Source: Paenibacillus selenitireducens (GTDB lineage Bacteria; Bacillota; Bacilli; Paenibacillales; Paenibacillaceae). Taken from it: a DNA stretch of 64,000 nt. Under the pieces are notes generated by a model, which saw only the letters and a program-made list of their open reading frames with translations, was not told the origin of the DNA and ran no database searches. The translations under genes were made by a program, and so were the position numbers. The DNA is taken from the NCBI RefSeq assembly GCF_002021565.1, contig NZ_MSZX01000002.1, positions 614,554 to 678,553 on the forward strand, in the 5' to 3' direction. This document shows positions 58,737 through 64,000 of the stretch, in pieces. Position 1 is the first letter of the stretch. Every line of letters begins with the position of its first letter.

Positions 58737-60779
58737 GTGACTAATTCCTTCAGACCCCCATCCGTACCTCTTATTTCAGTGGATCCTTATTTTAGCGTCT
58801 GGTCAGCGGCGGATCGTCTTTACGATCAACATACCGTTCATTGGACAAACAAGCGGCATAGTATGGCAGGCATCATTCGAATCGACGGAAAGTCGAGAAG
58901 ATTCATGGGCAAAGTGGAAATGGCCGATGAGACAGCGAATGAGGAAACGCCGGTATTGGAGCAGCAAAGCTTGAAGGTCGAGCCGTTAATAACGACCTAT
59001 GTATTTGAAGGTGACGGCATTCAGCTGGAAGTGAACTTTACGACCCCGTTGCTTCTAGATGATCTAGATGTATTATCTAGACCTGTTTCCTATATGACAT
59101 TTCGTGTTCACTCGGTAGACGGCGAACCGCATGATGTTCAAGTTTACGTCGATATCTCTGGCGAATTGGCAAGGAACACGCCGGATCAACTTCTAAGCTG
59201 GTTCCGTACAGAATTAAATGACAATATTACGGCGATGTTCATGGGCACGAAGGAACAACCCGTTTTGCAGCGTATCGGTGACGACACCAGAATCGATTGG
59301 GGTTACGCCTATCTTGTCTCGCAACAGTCCGAGAACGTTCACACGGCTATAGGTTCTTATCAGATCAGAAGACAGTTCATAGAAAAGGGATGCTTGCCGC
59401 CGAAAGACGCTGATTCCAGCACAAATGATGCAGCAACAGATATCCCTGTCATGGCTTGTGTCATTGATTTCGCTCAAGTTGATGATCGACAAAAATCGCA
59501 TTATGTGATCGCAGCGTATGACGATATCCATTCCATTGAATATTTTGGCAAGCCATTGCCTGCCTATTGGCGCAGAGAAGGAACATCGTTTGAGGACATG
59601 TTATCCTTGGCTGTGACAGAATACGAGGAGATCCATGACCGATGTACAGCTTTTAACCGCCAACTAATTCAAGAAAGCATCGAGGCAGGTGGAGACAAAT
59701 ATGCAGATTTGTTGTCGCTCGCTTACAGGCAGGCTATCGCTGCGCATAAGCTCGTATGTGATGAGAATGGAGAGATCTTGTTCTTATCTAAGGAAAACTT
59801 CAGTAACGGTTGCATCGCCACCGTAGATGTAAGCTATCCGTCTATACCACTGTTTTTGCGTTATAACCCGGAGCTTGTTAAAGGGATGATGAGGCCGATA
59901 TTTCGGTACGCGAATAGTCCGTCATGGACGTTCGATTTTGCTCCACATGATGTGGGTTGTTACCCGAAAGCCAACGGCCAAGTATATGGAGAGAATAAAT
60001 TGGAGTACCAGATGCCTATTGAGGAATGCGGCAATATGCTGATCATGGCTGCTTCTGTCTGTTTATATGAAGGACGGGCGGACTTTGCAAGGGAGCATTG
60101 GGATTTGCTGACGAAGTGGGCGGCTTATTTAAAAGAAAATGGATTGGATCCGGACAATCAACTGTGCACGGATGATTTTGCGGGCCATTTAGCGCATAAC
60201 GCCAATCTCTCCATTAAAGCCATTGTTGGGATAGGTGCTTATGCTGCCCTCTGTTCGATGCTCGGTGAGAAGGACGCGAGCGTCTATTCCAATCATGCTC
60301 AACAAATGGCATCGGATTGGGAGACATTGGCCTATGCGAATGATCATTATAAGCTTACATTCGATAGCTCGGAGGAATCTTGGAGTTTGAAGTATAACCT
60401 GGTATGGGATCGTCTCTTCGGTCTGAATTTATTTTCGGCTTCGATTAGGGAACAAGAAATGGAGTATTATAAGGTCCAACAGCATAAATACGGCACACCG
60501 CTTGACAGCAGGAATACCTATACTAAGGCGGATTGGCTCGTATGGTGTGCATCCATGGCGAACTCCAAAGCAGACTTTGAACAGATGATCCAACCGCTCT
60601 GGCTTGTATTCCATGAATCCGCCAGCAGGGTACCCTTGACGGATTGGTATGATACGATAACGGGCAACCAGATGAATTTTCAGAATCGGTCGGTCGTTGG
60701 AGGGTTTTTTATCCAGCTCCTGCATCCTACGACATGGAAGCCCGCCGCGATAGCAGAAACTAAGGTTGGAAGGTCATAG
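58737..60779 (+). CDS. DUF5127/DUF4965/DUF1793 glutaminase-like protein
   Basis: 680 residues from GTG 58737, which has AAAGGAGATG properly spaced; the ATG at 58728 directly abuts that site. An N-terminal beta-sandwich (PPSVPLISVDPYFSVWS) precedes an alpha-helical barrel with ENFSNGCIATVDVSYPSIPL (about 360), FDFAPHDVGCYPKANGQVYG (about 405), IEECGNMLIMAASV and SRVPLTDWYDTITG near the end. Named after a fungal glutaminase, the family is frequent in bacterial glycan loci, where it may be a glycosidase. Given the adjacent mannosidase and importer, a role on glycans is inferred; the reaction is unproven. Confidence 0.78.
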   Translation: MTNSFRPPSVPLISVDPYFSVWSAADRLYDQHTVHWTNKRHSMAGIIRIDGKSRRFMGKVEMADETANEETPVLEQQSLKVEPLITTYVFEGDGIQLEVNFTTPLLLDDLDVLSRPVSYMTFRVHSVDGEPHDVQVYVDISGELARNTPDQLLSWFRTELNDNITAMFMGTKEQPVLQRIGDDTRIDWGYAYLVSQQSENVHTAIGSYQIRRQFIEKGCLPPKDADSSTNDAATDIPVMACVIDFAQVDDRQKSHYVIAAYDDIHSIEYFGKPLPAYWRREGTSFEDMLSLAVTEYEEIHDRCTAFNRQLIQESIEAGGDKYADLLSLAYRQAIAAHKLVCDENGEILFLSKENFSNGCIATVDVSYPSIPLFLRYNPELVKGMMRPIFRYANSPSWTFDFAPHDVGCYPKANGQVYGENKLEYQMPIEECGNMLIMAASVCLYEGRADFAREHWDLLTKWAAYLKENGLDPDNQLCTDDFAGHLAHNANLSIKAIVGIGAYAALCSMLGEKDASVYSNHAQQMASDWETLAYANDHYKLTFDSSEESWSLKYNLVWDRLFGLNLFSASIREQEMEYYKVQQHKYGTPLDSRNTYTKADWLVWCASMANSKADFEQMIQPLWLVFHESASRVPLTDWYDTITGNQMNFQNRSVVGGFFIQLLHPTTWKPAAIAETKVGRS

Positions 60780-60783
60780 AATG

Positions 60784-60827
60784 AGGGACTCCCCAAGTGC
60801 AGAAATGCTAGGGGAGTCCCTTTCTGT
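60784..60827 (+). terminator. Terminator of the mannosidase locus
   Basis: Stem AGGGACTCCCC / GGGGAGTCCCT around a 16-base loop with a further GCA / TGC pairing, then TTCTGTT. Confidence 0.85.
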
Positions 60828-60848
60828 TATTTGCAAAAAATACAGTTA

Positions 60849-60877
60849 TTTACAATGATAGACAGAGATATTATGAT
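60849..60877 (+). promoter_or_regulatory. Promoter of the VOC-family gene
   Basis: TTTACA, 17-base spacer, TATGAT, 39 bases before the start codon. Confidence 0.6.
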
Positions 60878-60915
60878 CTAAGTAGTGTTCGATTACATAA
60901 AGGAGGATTAGATGA

Positions 60916-61308
60916 ATGAGTAAAGTGGGTTTCTCGGTACAAGTATTATTAGTGTCGAATCTGGAACAATCTCAAGCCTTCTATCGCGATGTCCTAGGTT
61001 GTGATGTCACCGACTTTTGGGCGGTCCGCGATGATTTCGCGCTTGGCTTCAAATTAATGCAAGCGGATCAAGCGGAAGACGTTAAACCGAACAAACCAGG
61101 TCGCGGGCAATTGATTCCATGGGATACCTATGCTTATGTAGAAACACATCAAGAATTGGACCAACTCTATCAACAACTGAAAGATAAGGGAGCGGGTATC
61201 GTACAAGAACCTTCGACCACAGAGGCAGATTGGGGTTCATGGAAAGAATTCGCGATTAAAGATCCGGATAGCTATGTGATTGCCTTTGGTTCAGGTAAAA
61301 AAGACTAG
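60916..61308 (+). CDS. VOC (glyoxalase/bleomycin-resistance) family protein
   Basis: 130 residues. FSVQVLLVSNLEQSQAFYRD at the N-terminus and a second beta-alpha module from YAYVETHQELDQLYQQLKDK onward show the paired VOC fold; KEFAIKDPDSYVIAFG is the usual C-terminal strand. The expected metal His/Glu residues are not all present (Q in the first strand). The substrate is unknown. It stands alone between terminators. Confidence 0.83.
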   Translation: MSKVGFSVQVLLVSNLEQSQAFYRDVLGCDVTDFWAVRDDFALGFKLMQADQAEDVKPNKPGRGQLIPWDTYAYVETHQELDQLYQQLKDKGAGIVQEPSTTEADWGSWKEFAIKDPDSYVIAFGSGKKD

Positions 61309-61312
61309 AATG

Positions 61313-61357
61313 ATCCGCACGTCGGTCCATGTTGACTGATCCGTGCGGATTTTTTTA
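61313..61357 (+). terminator. Terminator after the VOC-family gene
   Basis: Stem ATCCGCACG / CGTGCGGAT with an inner partial pairing, followed by TTTTTTTAC. Confidence 0.85.
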
Positions 61358-61530
61358 CGAGGGTAGAGGTTTTTCTCATGACGATACGGGAATATCACAT
61401 GATGACGAATTATGTGATTCCGTGCCACTCGGTTAGATATAAAATAGGATAAAATTTCCATGAAGTTCGTTCTTTTCATACATGATACATGATATACTAT
61501 GGGCATGTCGTAAAAATGGAGATGAGCCCC

Positions 61531-62184
61531 ATGGCAGATAAACGATTGAGCCGCTATGTTTTAACGGATGAACTCTATGGATTGTTGAAGCAAAAAATCC
61601 TGTCCCATGACATATCCGCAGGGAACAAAATCAATATCGATCAATTAGCGAGGGATTTGGGCGTCAGCAATATCCCGATTCGAGAGGCATTGTTCCGCTT
61701 GGCTTCCGAAGGGTTTGTCAAAGTCGTGCCATTTAAAGGGATGTATGTCGCAGAAATGAACATGACGGATATCGACGAAATTTTCGAAATTCGCTATGCG
61801 TTAGAGGAACTTTCCGTTCGAAAGGCGGCACCACATATCCCCCAAGCCCGACTCGAACAAATTCTGCAAGAACTTGACACCGATGAACAAATATTGGAGG
61901 CGAGCCATGAAGCGAACGTGATCTCCAGGATGAATCATGATCTGCATGGAACGATATTAGCTTATGCAGGCAATGAAAACCTGAAGCAGATGGTGACGGC
62001 GTTAATCGAACGGGTTCATCGCTATTTGAACTTGGTTCATTACAAAATCGACATCAGCGCGGAAATTGAGGAACATCGAAAGATTGTGTCAGCGTTGCTT
62101 GAAAGGGATACGGAAAAGGCCGTAGAGGCTTCCAGAATCCATCTACAGCAGGCCTATCAACGGTTGCGAGGCAACTATAAATAA
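61531..62184 (+). CDS. GntR/FadR-family regulator
   Basis: 217 residues; ATG 61531 has GGAG 9 bases upstream and follows a TATACT box at 61494, which makes the longer frame from 61489 unlikely. Winged helix: KINIDQLARDLGVSNIPIRE, then ALFRLASEGFVKVVPFKGMY. FCD effector domain: IFEIRYALEELSVRKAA, MNHDLHGTILAYAGNENLK and EEHRKIVSALLERDTEKAV. It precedes a sugar ABC operon whose promoter lies in a 17-bp inverted repeat, so it is the probable repressor of that operon. Confidence 0.87.
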   Translation: MADKRLSRYVLTDELYGLLKQKILSHDISAGNKINIDQLARDLGVSNIPIREALFRLASEGFVKVVPFKGMYVAEMNMTDIDEIFEIRYALEELSVRKAAPHIPQARLEQILQELDTDEQILEASHEANVISRMNHDLHGTILAYAGNENLKQMVTALIERVHRYLNLVHYKIDISAEIEEHRKIVSALLERDTEKAVEASRIHLQQAYQRLRGNYK

Positions 62185-62198
62185 CTTCCATATTCTTC

Positions 62199-62249
62199 TT
62201 TACACTATAAATCGTGTGTGATATTATTCTAAATCATACACGATTTATA
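62199..62249 (+). promoter_or_regulatory. Promoter inside a 17-bp inverted repeat (probable GntR operator)
   Basis: TTTACA (62199-62204), 17 bases, TATTAT (62222-62227). The arms TATAAATCGTGTGTGAT (62206-62222) and ATCATACACGATTTATA (62233-62249) are complementary with one mismatch and a 10-base centre. They fill the spacer and bracket the -10 box, so a dimeric repressor would block transcription of the permease operon that starts 38 bases later. Confidence 0.65.
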
Positions 62250-62287
62250 CTTTTGTATGCGATTACATAATAGCGGAGGGGACGATC

Positions 62288-63211
62288 ATGTTTGTTCGCA
62301 CAGTGAGCTTGTGGAGGAAAAACATCTATCGGCATTGGCAGCTTTATTGTATCGTGGCATTACCCGTTCTATTCCTCATCACGTTTAATTACGTCCCGAT
62401 GTTCGGCATCCAGATTGCATTCAAAGAGTTCAACCCCATGCAAGGAATATGGCACAGTCCCTGGGTCGGAGGGAAGCAGTTCGAAATGTTCTTCGAATCC
62501 CCTTACTTCTGGCCAATCATCCAAAACACACTCCTTCTTAGTGTCTACGCATTATGTATCGGAACACCTGCCGCCATCCTACTGGCACTCGCACTCAACG
62601 AAGTAAAAAACCAACGCTTTAAGAAAATCGTTCAAATGTTCACGTATGCCCCTTATTTTATTTCCACCGTTGTATTAGTAGGTATGATTAACATTATTTT
62701 ATCCCCCACAACAGGACTTTACGGTCAGTTATCCCATCTCTTTGGCGTCCAGAATGTCTTTGATATTTTAGGAGAATCAAAAGCGTTCTCATCGCTGTAT
62801 GTATGGTCTGGCGTTTGGCAGGAAACAGGTTATGGCGCCGTCATTTATCTTGCAGCCTTAGCGAATGTGAACCCAGAGCTCTATGAAGCTTCCAAGATTG
62901 ACGGTGCAACCCGGCTTCAGAAAATCATACATATTGATTTGCCTACGATTCGCCCCACCATCATCGTGCTATTAATTTTAGCGGTTGGCGGGCTGATGAG
63001 CGTAGGATTCGAGAAAGTCTTTCTGCTTCAGAATATGTTGAACCTGAGCACGTCCGAAGTCATTTCCACGTATGTGTATAAAATTGGGTTAGTGAACACC
63101 AATTACAGCTTCGCGGTTGCCGTCGGCTTGTTCAACTCGGTTGTCGGGTTCATTCTGATCTTCACAACGAATGTGCTCGCTAGAAAATATTCGGATTCGA
63201 GTCTGTTCTGA
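62288..63211 (+). CDS. Sugar ABC transporter permease, LplB type
   Basis: 307 residues, six helices (first: LYCIVALPVLFLITFNYVPM). EAA loop ELYEASKIDGATRLQKIIHI at about 199. GCGGAGGGGACGATC is the ribosome site. It is the first gene of a third sugar-importer operon, behind a GntR-type regulator and an operator-like promoter. Partner permease follows 14 bases later; the binding protein would lie beyond the window. Confidence 0.93.
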   Translation: MFVRTVSLWRKNIYRHWQLYCIVALPVLFLITFNYVPMFGIQIAFKEFNPMQGIWHSPWVGGKQFEMFFESPYFWPIIQNTLLLSVYALCIGTPAAILLALALNEVKNQRFKKIVQMFTYAPYFISTVVLVGMINIILSPTTGLYGQLSHLFGVQNVFDILGESKAFSSLYVWSGVWQETGYGAVIYLAALANVNPELYEASKIDGATRLQKIIHIDLPTIRPTIIVLLILAVGGLMSVGFEKVFLLQNMLNLSTSEVISTYVYKIGLVNTNYSFAVAVGLFNSVVGFILIFTTNVLARKYSDSSLF

Positions 63212-63225
63212 TGAGGGGGATAGCC

Positions 63226-64000
63226 ATGGAGAAAGCCATTCACATTCGCGAGCCTTGGAGCGATCGGGTGAGCATGATTGTTATTTACATCTTTCTAAGT
63301 ATCATTCTACTTTGCGTTGCCTACCCCTTAATCTATATTATCAGCTCATCGTTCAGTTCATCTGCCGCAGTCACCTCCGGTAAAGTATGGTTGTTCCCGG
63401 TAGAACCTACGTGGTATGGGTATCAAGCCGTGTTCCAATATCCGCAAATATGGACGGGTTACCTCAATTCCATCATCTATACCGTATCGGGCTCCATCAT
63501 TAGCGTTGCTCTAACCATCATGATGGCGTATCCCTTATCGCGTAAGACATTTATGAGCAGGAAGGTCCTCATGTGGGCGCTGTTGTTCGCGATGCTGTTC
63601 AGCGGCGGATTAATTCCTTACTATCTCGTCATTAAATCTCTTCATCTGCTTGATACACGCTGGGCCATGATCCTTCCAGGTGCACTCAACATCTTCTCTA
63701 TTATTGTCGCCAAAACATTTTTCCAAAGCTCGATCCCAAATGATTTATATGAAGCCGCTCAGCTCGACGGATGTAATGATACCCGGTTCTTAACACGGAT
63801 CGTTCTTCCATTATCCAAGCCAGTAATCGCTGTATTACTGCTTTGGGCCGCAGTGAGCAATTGGAACTCCTATTTTAACGCGCTGATCTTCCTGAACAGT
63901 GAAAATCTCTATCCGCTGCAGCTTGTGTTGCGCGAAATTCTGGTCTTGAACAATGTCTCGACGAACTCGATTACGTTATCTCCGGAACAGCTCAAACAGT
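63226..64000 (+). CDS. Sugar ABC transporter permease, LplC type (3' end outside window)
   Basis: 258 residues visible, no stop before the window ends. ATG 63226 follows GAGGGGGATAGCC; an ATG at 63211 overlaps the previous stop. Helices are seen in MIVIYIFLSIILLCVAYPLI and LMWALLFAMLFSGGLIPYYL. The EAA loop is YEAAQLDGCNDTRFLTRIVL (about 182). Pairs with the 62288 permease. About 35-40 residues, including the usual FVKGxxxGSVK tail, are missing. Confidence 0.92.
   Translation, partial: MEKAIHIREPWSDRVSMIVIYIFLSIILLCVAYPLIYIISSSFSSSAAVTSGKVWLFPVEPTWYGYQAVFQYPQIWTGYLNSIIYTVSGSIISVALTIMMAYPLSRKTFMSRKVLMWALLFAMLFSGGLIPYYLVIKSLHLLDTRWAMILPGALNIFSIIVAKTFFQSSIPNDLYEAAQLDGCNDTRFLTRIVLPLSKPVIAVLLLWAAVSNWNSYFNALIFLNSENLYPLQLVLREILVLNNVSTNSITLSPEQLKQ

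Overview
The window looks like chromosomal DNA of a Paenibacillus-type soil Firmicute. The evidence is strong AGGAGG ribosome binding sites, SLH-domain and copper-amine-oxidase-N-like surface proteins, several Lpl/Yes-type sugar ABC importers without a linked ATPase, YesM/YesN two-component regulation, and many carbohydrate-active enzymes. I saw no rRNA, tRNA, phage, CRISPR array or insertion sequence.

Region by region. (1) 1-7.6 kb is the end of a cell-surface polysaccharide cluster: a fused sugar-phosphate guanylyltransferase/isomerase (5' end missing), a glycosyltransferase, a PHP tyrosine phosphatase, an SLH surface protein, a Wzz-like modulator, a BY-kinase and a secreted amine-oxidase-N-like protein. 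(2) 7.8-12.5 kb is housekeeping: a SIS protein, an oxidoreductase, a small unknown protein, a transporter remnant, the queuosine pair yhhQ-queF behind a probable preQ1-I riboswitch, and a DeoR regulator. (3) 12.6-16.3 kb is lutABC plus a FadR-type regulator (L-lactate oxidation). (4) 16.5-33.8 kb is a glycan-utilisation locus: SurA-like foldase, secreted beta-helix protein, YesM/YesN sensor pair, solute-binding lipoprotein and two permeases, two Gfo/Idh/MocA oxidoreductases, an AraC regulator, a DUF4091/GH123-like protein and a GH35 beta-galactosidase. (5) 33.8-38.3 kb holds an arabinan module (GH51, GH43, ArsR regulator with an operator-like element shared with the GH51 gene), preceded by an array of degenerate palindromic repeats.

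(6) 38.4-43.4 kb is mixed: a TetR fragment, an acyltransferase, a flavin monooxygenase/FMN reductase pair behind a CymR-like box with an ABC-ATPase remnant between them, and small unknown proteins. (7) 43.4-45.3 kb is the most unusual stretch: three tandem units of about 617 bp. Each encodes a 31-residue holin-like hydrophobic peptide and a predicted convergent antisense RNA, that is, a triplicated type I toxin-antitoxin cassette. The units are separated by a GC-rich repeat also found at both ends of the block.

(8) 45.3-60.8 kb is a second glycan locus: GntR/LacI-type regulator, secreted GxGYxYP protein, an uncharacterised 734-residue hydrolase-like protein, GH38 alpha-mannosidase, two permeases, a solute-binding lipoprotein and a DUF4965/glutaminase-like protein. 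(9) 60.9-64 kb has a VOC protein, a GntR/FadR regulator, and the start of another sugar ABC operon whose promoter sits inside a 17-bp inverted repeat; the last permease runs off the window. None of the three importers has its own ATPase here, so they probably share an MsmX-type ATPase encoded elsewhere. Functions are read from recognisable motifs and context; no database search was possible.
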